Below are positions 1 to 5,610 of a DNA stretch of 6,013 bases, one piece after another. This DNA is from Verrucomicrobiota bacterium (GTDB taxonomy: Bacteria; Verrucomicrobiota; Verrucomicrobiia; Opitutales; Opitutaceae). Below the pieces are notes generated by a model. That model did no database searches and was not told where the DNA came from. It saw only the letters and a program-made list of their open reading frames with translations. Positions within the stretch are counted from its first letter, which is position 1. Every line of letters begins with the position of its first letter. The stretch is taken from assembly GCA_030916665.1 (NCBI GenBank), contig JAUPWC010000193.1:1-6013 (forward strand). The letters run 5' to 3'. Position numbers and translations under genes: made by a program.

Positions 1-161
1 AGAGAACGGGGATGGTGGTCGCGCCTCTGGGAAAAAATCCTCAGCCCTTTACCCAACTGCAATGCAGTAGAAAACCGCCCAGCCTTTACCGGCTAATCTG
101 ATCTCCTACTGCATCGTTCCGGCTTAGACTCTGGACCAACCTTTAGCCTGCTTGGGTGCGT
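1..161. other. Region without a supportable gene; possible tail of an upstream frame
   Basis: No convincing coding region is visible. Frame 1 is open from the window edge to a TAA at 94-96 and reads ...WWSRLWEKILSPL...; this could be the last 31 codons of a gene that begins outside the window, but the codon use is not clearly like that of the later genes and there is no motif to identify. Frame 3 is also open to a TGA at 100-102, so frame alone decides nothing. The only structure is a perfect 9-bp inverted repeat (atgcagtag at 62-70, ctactgcat at 106-114) around a 35-base loop. I recognise no known RNA family or promoter here. Confidence 0.3.
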
Positions 162-297
162 CCACCGATAAACGTCCTTACCGTCATCCTGAGCCGTGCG
201 AAGGATCCAAGGGAAACTTCGCAAACCACCTCCGCTTCGTTGCTCCGCTTGGATCCATAGCACGGCTCAGGATGACTACAGAAAAGTTTATCGGTGG
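162..297. repeat. Long interspersed inverted repeat (hairpin 1)
   Basis: The two halves are complementary in three blocks. The outer arms ccaccgataaac (162-173) and gtttatcggtgg (286-297) match over 12 bp. The middle arms gtcatcctgagccgtgc (183-199) and gcacggctcaggatgac (260-276) match over 17 bp. The inner arms ggatccaa (203-210) and ttggatcc (249-256) match over 8 bp, after a 3-base mismatched step. The loop is about 38 bases. The words GTCATCCTGAG and CTCAGGATGAC are of a kind repeated in the intergenic DNA of many environmental bacteria, so this is most likely an interspersed repeat pair rather than a gene. No T-run follows, so an intrinsic terminator is unlikely. Confidence 0.85.
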
Positions 298-367
298 CGA
301 AGCGAAGAATCCAGCAGGATGACCGCATCGCACATCATTCTGGATTCTTCGCTTCGCTCAGAATGAC
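297..367. repeat. Second interspersed inverted repeat (hairpin 2)
   Basis: An 18-bp perfect inverted repeat pairs gcgaagcgaagaatccag (297-314) with ctggattcttcgcttcgc (340-357) around a 25-base loop. It abuts hairpin 1, sharing the base at 297. The word caggatgac (315-323) repeats 268-276, and ctcagaatgac (357-367) is a one-base variant of ctcaggatgac at 266-276, so both hairpins belong to related repeat families. No protein-coding role is supported. Confidence 0.85.
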
Positions 368-398
368 ACGCTGAGGGGAATTGGCACCTCCCCTCCTC

Positions 399-450
399 AT
401 CAGTGTCTATCCGTGCCATCCGTGGCGGAACCTCCGCCGTCCTCCTTTAA
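399..450. repeat. Short-period repeat (ATCMGTG words) with a small hairpin before the LptD gene
   Basis: Three near-identical words follow one another with a 9-10 base period: atcagtg (399-405), atccgtg (409-415) and atccgtg (418-424). A perfect 6-bp stem follows (ggcgga 424-429, tccgcc 433-438, loop acc), then a pyrimidine stretch and tttaaat. Similar 'atccgtgccatccgtgg' stretches recur between genes in Verrucomicrobia-like genomes, which I state from general familiarity and have not searched. Its presence is the main reason to reject the upstream TTG at 381 as the start of the following gene: that start would translate this repeat. Confidence 0.6.
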
Positions 451-491
451 ATCTCGTTGCGCCACCCGGCGCCGCCCGCCACTTCACTCCC

Positions 492-2585
492 ATGCTTCCC
501 GTCCGCGTCGTCCGCCTGTTTGCCGCCCTCGGGGCCGCGCTGTTCCTGTCCGCCCTCGCGGTCCGGGCGCAGCCGGCCCAGCCCGACCTCACGGGAAAGA
601 ACATGACCGCCGACATGGAGACCAAGGAGGCGGTCGTCACCGGCGATGCCCGCCTTGTGGCCGGTCCGCTCGTGCTCACTGCCGACGAGATCCGCTACAA
701 CGCCGCCACCCGCACCGCCTCCGTCCGCGGCAACCTCGTCATCACCTCCGGCGCCCGCCGCCTCGTCGCGGACGAAGGCTCCTACTCCACGGCCACCGGT
801 CGCATCACGGCGCGTAACCTCCGCGTCGGCCAGTTTCCCGTCTATGTCACGGGCGAGTCGGTCGAGGGCACCTTCGACGAACTCACCTTCACCAACGCCA
901 CCGTCTTCTTCCGCGAGGATGCCGCCTACACCCCCTCGGTGACCGCCACGAAGCTCGTTTACGCCAAGGACCGCATCGTCCGCGCCGACGGCCTAGGCCT
1001 CGGCCTGCTCGGCGGTCACTTCCTGCGGTTGCCCAAGTTCGAGCATGCGCTCGACGCCGACTTCATCTCCTACGTCAGCGCGCACGGCGGCTACCGCGGC
1101 CGCCTCGGCGTCTTCGGCGAATTCGGCTTTCACCTGCCGGTCGCACCGGGCGTGAAACTCGGCGCCGATCTCGGCCTCTACTCGTCCCGCGGCGTGATTT
1201 TCGGCCCCTCCGGCAGCTACCACCGCACCGGCGAAAACGGCCGCATCGACGGCGAGTTCCGCTCCGGCTACATCAGCGACAGCGGCGACCGCCGCACCGA
1301 CATCTTCGGCCGGCCCGTGCCGCGCGACCGCAAGATGTTTTCCTGGGAACACCGCCAGACACACGGCGAACACTTCACGCTCGACGGCACCTTCAGCTAT
1401 TGGAGCGACTCCGAGGTCTTCCGCGATTTCCGCAACAAGGAGTTCAACCGCGTCCAGCAGCCGGACTCCTTCCTCGAAGCCGCCTACACCCGCGACAATT
1501 ATGTGCTGAGCGCCTTCGCGCGCTTCCACCCCAACCGCTACCACCGCGTGCAGGAGCGGCTCCCGGAGATCCGTTTCGATTTGCTGCCGACCGCGCTGCC
1601 GTTCGGTTTCTACGAACGCTTCAACGCCAGCGCCGCCGTGCTCGAGGCCGACGCCTTTGGTGCCGACCCGCGCCTCCGCACCAACCGCTTCGACGCCTAC
1701 TACGGCCTCTCGCGCCCGTGGGCGCCCACGCCGTGGTTCACGCTCACGCCGGTCGCGGGCGGCCGCGTCACCCACTACACCGACGCGCTCGGCGGCAAAA
1801 ATGACTACACGCGCACGATCGGCGAAGTCGGCTTCGACGCCCGCCTGCTCGCCAACGGCACCTTCGACTACAAGAACGAGGTCTGGGAGATCGACGGCCT
1901 GCGCCACCTCGTCGAGCCGAAGCTCTCCTACCGCTACGCCCCCGAGGCCGCGCGCGGACGCGCCTACATCCCGTCCATCGACCGCCGCGCGTTCTCCACC
2001 TACCTCCAGCCGCTCTCGATCGGCGACTCCCGTTTCATTGACGAACTCTCCGCGCTCAACACCGCGCGCCTCTTGCTGGTCAACACGCTCCAGACCCGCG
2101 ACGCGAAATACGGCTCGCGCAACCTCGCCGCGCTGACCTTCGCCGCCGACTACGACTTCGACCCCGCGCCCGGCGCGAAGCATCTCGGGGACTTCTACAC
2201 GGAACTGGCGGTCACGCCCGCGCCCTGGCTGCGCTTCGAGGTGTTTCACCGCCACGACCTGCACGCCCCGCGCCTGCAGGAGATCAACACCGGCCTCACG
2301 ATCATCGATCAGGAATGGTGGTCGCTCCGCCTCTCCACGCACTTCCTGCGCGGCCAATACGACGAATACCTCCTTGAATACCGCCGCCGCATCAACGAGT
2401 CCTTCGACGTCGCCGCCCTGTGGCGCTACGACGCGCGCAACAACCGCCTCAACGAGCAGAGTTACGCCGTGTGGCAGCGCCTCGGCCAGACCTGGGCCAT
2501 GAAATACGAGATATCCTTCTTCGACGGCCCCCGCCGCGAAAGCGACTTCTCGCTGAACATCGAGGTCGATCTGCTGAAGTTCTGA
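492..2585 (+). CDS. lptD: LPS-assembly outer-membrane protein, LptD/OstA family
   Basis: This protein of 697 residues is the outer-membrane beta-barrel component that inserts lipopolysaccharide into the outer leaflet, normally with the lipoprotein LptE. Residues 1-26 are a signal peptide (MLPVRVVRLF, then an alanine/leucine core) with likely cleavage after VRA26. Residues about 38-150 resemble the OstA/LptA jellyroll, with alternating short strands such as AVVTGDARLVAG and LVLTADEIRYN. The remainder is strand-rich with many Y, F and R, as in the LptD barrel. HLVEP at 472-476, followed by LSYRYAP, matches the H-x-(L/V)-E-P...Y motif of LptD. The chain ends EVDLLKF, a typical barrel C-terminus with a final aromatic. 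I chose ATG 492 because it gives a clean signal peptide; a TTG at 381 would add 37 residues encoded by repeat DNA. No Shine-Dalgarno sequence is seen. The mature protein has no cysteine, unlike E. coli LptD with its two disulfides. It is somewhat shorter than E. coli LptD (784 residues). The partner LptE is not in the window. Confidence 0.85.
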   Translation: MLPVRVVRLFAALGAALFLSALAVRAQPAQPDLTGKNMTADMETKEAVVTGDARLVAGPLVLTADEIRYNAATRTASVRGNLVITSGARRLVADEGSYSTATGRITARNLRVGQFPVYVTGESVEGTFDELTFTNATVFFREDAAYTPSVTATKLVYAKDRIVRADGLGLGLLGGHFLRLPKFEHALDADFISYVSAHGGYRGRLGVFGEFGFHLPVAPGVKLGADLGLYSSRGVIFGPSGSYHRTGENGRIDGEFRSGYISDSGDRRTDIFGRPVPRDRKMFSWEHRQTHGEHFTLDGTFSYWSDSEVFRDFRNKEFNRVQQPDSFLEAAYTRDNYVLSAFARFHPNRYHRVQERLPEIRFDLLPTALPFGFYERFNASAAVLEADAFGADPRLRTNRFDAYYGLSRPWAPTPWFTLTPVAGGRVTHYTDALGGKNDYTRTIGEVGFDARLLANGTFDYKNEVWEIDGLRHLVEPKLSYRYAPEAARGRAYIPSIDRRAFSTYLQPLSIGDSRFIDELSALNTARLLLVNTLQTRDAKYGSRNLAALTFAADYDFDPAPGAKHLGDFYTELAVTPAPWLRFEVFHRHDLHAPRLQEINTGLTIIDQEWWSLRLSTHFLRGQYDEYLLEYRRRINESFDVAALWRYDARNNRLNEQSYAVWQRLGQTWAMKYEISFFDGPRRESDFSLNIEVDLLKF

Positions 2586-2597
2586 TTCCCGCCGATT

Positions 2598-2664
2598 GAA
2601 CACGAAGAAGCGAAGGAGCAAAGAAAGCGGATTGGCTTCGCTCCATGGCTCCTTTGTGTTGTTC
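2598..2664. repeat. Intergenic hairpin-forming repeat between the lptD and methyltransferase genes
   Basis: The gap starts gaacacgaagaagcgaagga and ends gctcctttgtgttgttc. Paired blocks are gaac (2598-2601) with gttc (2661-2664), aaggagc (2613-2619) with gctcctt (2648-2654), and agcg (2626-2629) with cgct (2639-2642); gcgaag (2610-2615) could instead pair with cttcgc (2636-2641). The words 'aacacgaag' and 'gcgaaggagc' look like another interspersed intergenic family. It directly precedes the ribosome-binding site of the next gene. There is no U-tract, so I do not call it a terminator. Confidence 0.6.
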
Positions 2665-2668
2665 AGGA
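2665..2668 (+). promoter_or_regulatory. Shine-Dalgarno sequence of the methyltransferase gene
   Basis: AGGA lies 7 bases before ATG 2676 and immediately after the right arm of the upstream hairpin repeat. It is the only well-placed Shine-Dalgarno sequence among the four genes and supports the chosen start. Confidence 0.55.
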
Positions 2669-2675
2669 TCCATCC

Positions 2676-3956
2676 ATGAATCCCGGTATCGCCGCCAACC
2701 AGCAGCGCCTGTTTCTCGCCTTCGTGGCCGAGCTGCGCCCGCATGTGCGGCGCGACAGCGCCCTGCCGCGTCGCATCAAGGAACTGCTCGCCCGCCAGCG
2801 CTCCATCGGCTCCCGCGACCGCAAGCTCTACCGCGAACTCATCTACACCTGGCTCCGCTTCCTGCCGTGGACCGACCCGCTGCTGGACGCGTCACCCACG
2901 CTCGCCGGCCAGGTCATCGCCTGGCTCGCGCCCGAACTGAAGGCCACCGCCCACTACCGCGCCGCACTCTGCGCCGACTGGCCCGCCGCCCCGGCCTCGC
3001 TCGACGAGAAAGCCGCTGCGCTCACCCGCCTCGTCGGGCCGCTCGAGCCCACTGAGGCGTCCGACTCTTCCCCCTGCTCGCTCCGCGAGGCACCGGTGTT
3101 TTCACCGGCCGCCCTGCTGCCCGCGTGGTTCGCCGAGCACTGTCCCGCCGCGTTCAAACCGCCGCATCTCGACGCCCTTAACACGCGCGCCAACGTCTGG
3201 GTGCGACTCCAGGTCAACGACCGCAACATCGTGCTCGATGAGTTCCGCTCGAAACAGTGGACCTGGGATACCGCCGCCGACTTTCCCGACGCGCTCTGCC
3301 TGCCGCCCAACGCCGAGGTGGCCAACACCGACGCCTACCGCCGCGGCTTCGTCGAAATCCAAGACCTCGGCTCGCAGCTTGTGCTCGCCACCGCGCCGAT
3401 CCCGCCCGGCGGTCGGTGGCTCGACGCCTGCGCCGGCGCCGGCGGCAAGACCCTCCAACTCGCCCGTCTGCTCGGCGACAGCGGTCACGTGGACGCCACC
3501 GACATCCGCCCCGAAATCCTGGAGGAGCTGCGCGACCGCGCCCAGCGCGCCCGCCTGACCAATGTTCGTATTACGAACATTCCCGACTCCGCCTACGACG
3601 GCATTCTCGTGGACGCACCCTGCTCCGGCTCGGGCACCTGGCGCCGCCAGCCGCACCTCAAGTGGTATGTGAAGCCGGAGACCATCGCCTCGTTCACCCA
3701 GACACAGCTTGCCATCCTCAACGGGCACGCCCCGCGCGTGAAACCCGGCGGCCTGCTCATCTACGCCACCTGCTCCATGAGTCATCACGAGAACCACGAC
3801 GTCGTGGCCGCGTTCCTGCAGGCACACCCGCAATTCCAGTCACTGCCCGCCGCCGACACCCACGGAGGCACCTTCGACGGTCTCGGCACAACGCTCCTCC
3901 CGGGCACGCGCAACACCGACGGTTTCTACGTGGCGACCCTGCGGCGCTCCCTTTGA
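2676..3956 (+). CDS. RsmB/NOP-family rRNA (cytosine-C5)-methyltransferase
   Basis: This 426-residue cytoplasmic enzyme probably transfers a methyl group from S-adenosylmethionine to C5 of a cytosine in 16S rRNA. Residues about 8-70 resemble the NusB-like RNA-binding helices of RsmB (QRLFLAFVAEL, then DRKLYRELIYTWLRF). The catalytic part shows FVEIQDLGSQLV, SAM-binding motif I LDACAGAGGKT (249-259), motif IV DAPCSGSG with C316 for product release, motif VI YATCSM with the catalytic nucleophile C366, and the C-terminal GFYVATLRR strand. Length and domain order fit RsmB (E. coli 429 residues), so 16S rRNA C967 is the likeliest target, but other NOP-family paralogs are possible. Two oddities stand out. 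The stretch from NVRITN (296-301) to DAPC is shorter than usual and lacks the motif III acidic residue; its DNA is a 21-bp palindrome. A linker near residues 125-145 (EPTEASDSSPCSLREAPVF) looks like a low-conservation insert. The start is ATG with AGGA 7 bases upstream. Confidence 0.88.
   Translation: MNPGIAANQQRLFLAFVAELRPHVRRDSALPRRIKELLARQRSIGSRDRKLYRELIYTWLRFLPWTDPLLDASPTLAGQVIAWLAPELKATAHYRAALCADWPAAPASLDEKAAALTRLVGPLEPTEASDSSPCSLREAPVFSPAALLPAWFAEHCPAAFKPPHLDALNTRANVWVRLQVNDRNIVLDEFRSKQWTWDTAADFPDALCLPPNAEVANTDAYRRGFVEIQDLGSQLVLATAPIPPGGRWLDACAGAGGKTLQLARLLGDSGHVDATDIRPEILEELRDRAQRARLTNVRITNIPDSAYDGILVDAPCSGSGTWRRQPHLKWYVKPETIASFTQTQLAILNGHAPRVKPGGLLIYATCSMSHHENHDVVAAFLQAHPQFQSLPAADTHGGTFDGLGTTLLPGTRNTDGFYVATLRRSL
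3093..3108. repeat. Perfect intragenic hairpin with a TTTT loop
   Basis: ccggtg (3093-3098) and caccgg (3103-3108) are perfectly complementary around a TTTT loop. It lies inside the methyltransferase gene, in the stretch encoding the linker between the N-terminal RNA-binding part and the catalytic part. It may be chance in GC-rich DNA or the trace of a small inserted repeat. Confidence 0.45.
3561..3581. repeat. Perfect 21-bp AT-rich palindrome inside the methyltransferase gene
   Basis: The arms aatgttcgta (3561-3570) and tacgaacatt (3572-3581) are perfectly complementary around one central T. Only 7 of the 21 bases are G or C, in a gene that is otherwise strongly GC-rich. It encodes NVRITNI (residues 296-302), where the family normally has a longer segment ending in an acidic motif III. 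It could be a protein-binding operator-like site, a small palindromic insertion, or what remained after a deletion and repair. Confidence 0.8.
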
Positions 3957-4084
3957 CCGACTCGTACTTGCATCCCACTTTCGGGACACCTGCTTCCCGG
4001 CTTCGCTCTGAGTGGAAAATTCGCACACTTTGCCGAACAGCTTTTGTTGCTTGTTTCCAATGACTTAAAGCTCAGTCCTGCACT

Positions 4085-4100
4085 TGGCACGCGCGGTGCA
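4085..4100 (+). promoter_or_regulatory. Candidate sigma-54 (RpoN) promoter upstream of the export-adaptor gene
   Basis: The sequence TTGGCACG-CGCG-GTGCA matches the sigma-54 consensus TGGCACG-N4-TTGCW with a single mismatch (G for the first T of the -12 element). The invariant GG (4086-4087) and GC (4098-4099) are exactly 10 bases apart, as required. Transcription would start near 4111, leaving a leader of about 14 bases before ATG 4125. The element is intergenic and correctly oriented. No sigma-70 pair of comparable quality was found in the gap. An enhancer-binding activator would be needed; none is encoded in the window. Confidence 0.65.
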
Positions 4101-4124
4101 ATGCTAGGGGCAATCTAGCCCTGC

Positions 4125-5375
4125 ATGGACATCGCCCGCCCCAACGTCGCCAAGGAAAAACGCCGCAAACGCATCATCTACGCCGTCATTGGCGTCGCCG
4201 TCCTCGGCGGCATCACGGTGCTGCTTTCACAGCTCAAACCCGCCGCTCCCACAATGGAGCGCAACCTCGTGTGGGTCGGCACGGTCAAACGCGGCCCGAT
4301 GCTCCGCCAAGTCCGCGGCCTCGGCACCCTTGTGCCCGAGGAGATCCGCTGGATCGCCGCCCGCACCCAGGGTCGCGTGGACAAGATCATCATCCGCCCC
4401 GGCGCGCCCGTCGAGCCCGGCACCCTCATTCTTGAACTGAGCAACCCCGACGTGGTCTCCAACGCCGCCAACGCGAAGTCCCAGTTGCTCGCCGCCGAGG
4501 CCCAGCTCGCCAACCAGCGCGTGCAGCTCGAATCCCAGTTGCTCGCCGCCGAAGCCGCCGCCGCTCTGGCCCGCGACACCTTCGAGCGCGCCAGCCTTCA
4601 GGCCGAGGTTGATGATGAGCTGCTCAAGGACGGCCTCGTCTCGCCCGTGCAGCACAAGCTCTCCCGGGTTGCCGCCGAGACCGCCCGCACTCGCAACGAG
4701 ATCGAACAAAAGCGCTTCGCCTTCGCCAAGGAGTCCATCAAGCCGCAGCTCGCCGTGCAGGAGGCCGAGGTCGAGCGCCTCGCCTCGATGTCCCGCCTGC
4801 GCAACGAGGAACTCGAAGCCCTCCAGGTCCGCGCCACCATGGTCGGTGTGCTTTCCGCCCTGCCGGTCGAGGTCGGCGCCCAGGTCCAGCCCGGCCAGAA
4901 CATCGCCCGCGTCGCCGATCCGACCAAACTCAAGGCCGAGGTTCGCATTGCCGAAACGCAGGCCAAGGACATCGCCATCGGCCAGGTTGCCTCCATCGAC
5001 ACCCGCAACGGCATCGTCGCCGGCCGCGTCTCGCGCATCGATCCCGCCGTGCAGAACGGCACCGTCACCGTGGACGTCACCATCTCCGACGCCCTGCCGA
5101 AGGGCGCCCGTCCCGACCTCTCCGTGGACGGCACGGTGGAGCTCGAGCGCCTCGACGACGTGGTCTTCGTGGACCGCCCGGCCTTCGGCCAGGAGCGCAG
5201 CACCATCTCGATCTTCAAGCTCGGCGAAGACGACGTGGCCGTCCGCACCCAGGTCCAGCTCGGCCGCAGCTCCGTCAACACCATCGAGGTCATCGCCGGC
5301 CTCCAGCCCGGCGACCGCGTGATCCTCTCCGACATGTCCCAGCACGACTCCGCCCAGCGCGTGAAGCTCAACTAA
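4125..5375 (+). CDS. Periplasmic adaptor subunit of a MacAB-like efflux/export system (HlyD/MacA-type membrane fusion protein)
   Basis: This 416-residue protein should link an inner-membrane ABC transporter to an outer-membrane channel. A basic N-terminus (KEKRRKR) precedes one membrane segment at about 17-34 (IIYAVIGVAVLGGITVLL), so it is anchored with its bulk in the periplasm; it has no lipobox cysteine. Residues about 50-110 hold the first beta-barrel strand and first half-lipoyl part (GRVDKIIIRPGAPVEPGTLI). Residues about 106-235 form an alanine/leucine/glutamate-rich coiled-coil hairpin. The second half-lipoyl part (VGAQVQPGQNIARVADPTKL) and a beta-barrel with membrane-proximal domain follow, ending GLQPGDRVILSD...RVKLN, as in many ABC-associated adaptors. 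A candidate sigma-54 promoter lies just upstream and an ABC ATPase gene follows after a repeat-filled gap. AGGGG at 4106-4110 is too far from the ATG for a standard Shine-Dalgarno sequence. The transported substrate cannot be told from sequence, and an RND-type partner cannot be excluded on the adaptor alone. Confidence 0.87.
   Translation: MDIARPNVAKEKRRKRIIYAVIGVAVLGGITVLLSQLKPAAPTMERNLVWVGTVKRGPMLRQVRGLGTLVPEEIRWIAARTQGRVDKIIIRPGAPVEPGTLILELSNPDVVSNAANAKSQLLAAEAQLANQRVQLESQLLAAEAAAALARDTFERASLQAEVDDELLKDGLVSPVQHKLSRVAAETARTRNEIEQKRFAFAKESIKPQLAVQEAEVERLASMSRLRNEELEALQVRATMVGVLSALPVEVGAQVQPGQNIARVADPTKLKAEVRIAETQAKDIAIGQVASIDTRNGIVAGRVSRIDPAVQNGTVTVDVTISDALPKGARPDLSVDGTVELERLDDVVFVDRPAFGQERSTISIFKLGEDDVAVRTQVQLGRSSVNTIEVIAGLQPGDRVILSDMSQHDSAQRVKLN
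4479..4552 (+). repeat. Direct repeat in the coiled-coil part of the adaptor gene
   Basis: The 20-base word tcccagttgctcgccgccga occurs at 4479-4498 and again, identically, at 4533-4552, a spacing of 54 bases or 18 codons. Both copies encode SQLLAAEA in the first helix of the coiled-coil hairpin. Eighteen residues is close to five helical turns, so a recent in-frame duplication that lengthened the hairpin arm is plausible; helix-constrained codon choice alone is less likely to keep 20 identical bases. Confidence 0.7.
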
Positions 5376-5381
5376 GCCGTA

Positions 5382-5556
5382 AATTTTCGATTTTGGATTC
5401 TCGATTTTCGACTCCTCCCACCTCCCATGCTCTGCCCGCTTCTCATCTTGTCTTTGCTCACGCTCCTCGTCGCCACCGAGCCGGGCGACCAATCTCCGTC
5501 TTCGTAAAGCTGCCTCAGCACCCCCATCGAAAATCGAGAATCCAAAATCGAAAATT
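5382..5556. repeat. Perfect 30-bp inverted repeat flanking a 115-bp core
   Basis: The left arm (5382-5411, beginning aattttcgattttggattct) is the exact reverse complement of the right arm (5527-5556, beginning tcgaaaatcgagaatccaaa). The arms are AT-rich in a GC-rich genome and each contains two TCGAAAAT-type words. The 115-bp core contains a smaller perfect stem (gtcgcc 5469-5474, ggcgac 5484-5489) and a 26-codon open frame. It fills most of the gap between the adaptor and ATPase genes. It resembles a non-autonomous palindromic element or paired interspersed repeats. No transposase gene is present and no target-site duplication is obvious. Confidence 0.9.
5427..5507 (+). CDS. Doubtful 26-residue hydrophobic open frame inside the inverted repeat
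   Basis: ATG 5427 opens a short frame ending at TAA 5505-5507. The peptide begins MLCPLLILSLLTLLVATEPG and is hydrophobic for its first 16 residues, so it could span a membrane or act as a leader. There is no Shine-Dalgarno sequence; the preceding bases are pyrimidine-rich (cctcccacctccc). A pyrimidine-rich stretch naturally encodes L, S and P, so chance is the simpler explanation. Kept only because it lies wholly within the core of the 30-bp inverted repeat. Confidence 0.12.
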   Translation: MLCPLLILSLLTLLVATEPGDQSPSS

Positions 5557-5610
5557 CCCGTAACCCCCGGCCATCTCGCCGTGTTATCCCCCCGATCCAG
5601 TCCTCACCAA

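Noticed and set aside
62..114. Inverted repeat atgcagtag/ctactgcat as a structured RNA
   Set aside because: A 9-bp stem around a 35-base loop without further conserved pairing or a recognisable motif is not enough to call a riboswitch or small RNA.
143..328. 61-codon reverse-strand frame over the two hairpins
   Set aside because: It consists almost wholly of interspersed repeat sequence and lacks a domain or ribosome-binding site; repeat DNA of this kind often happens to be open in one frame.
381..396. Second sigma-54-like site (ttggcac at 381)
   Set aside because: The -24 half is present, but 10 bases after the GG comes CC instead of GC, and the site sits among repeats. Not supported.
381..491. 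TTG 381 as an upstream start for the LptD gene
   Set aside because: It would put 37 residues translated from interspersed repeat DNA in front of a clean signal peptide, destroying its N-terminal position. ATG 492 is preferred.
993..2744. Long open frame (583 codons) on the reverse strand across the lptD gene
   Set aside because: It is antisense to a well-supported outer-membrane protein. Its product is a monotonous V/A/E/G-rich string with no domain, as expected from the opposite strand of GC-rich coding DNA.
3995..4016. Resemblance of ttcccggcttcgctctgagt to the cttcgcttcgctcagaatgac repeat at 347-367
   Set aside because: Only scattered words match and no inverted partner is present, so a degenerate repeat copy cannot be supported.
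3973..4020. Possible terminator after the methyltransferase gene (cggga 3982-3986 with tcccg 3995-3999; ccact 3975-3979 with agtgg 4011-4015)
   Set aside because: The stems are only 5 bp with no U-tract after them. A weak structure at best, not called.
4227..5492. Long open frame (421 codons) on the reverse strand across the adaptor gene
   Set aside because: It is antisense to a recognisable HlyD/MacA-type adaptor and reads as low-complexity D/G/L/A-rich sequence; it also runs through the intergenic repeat.
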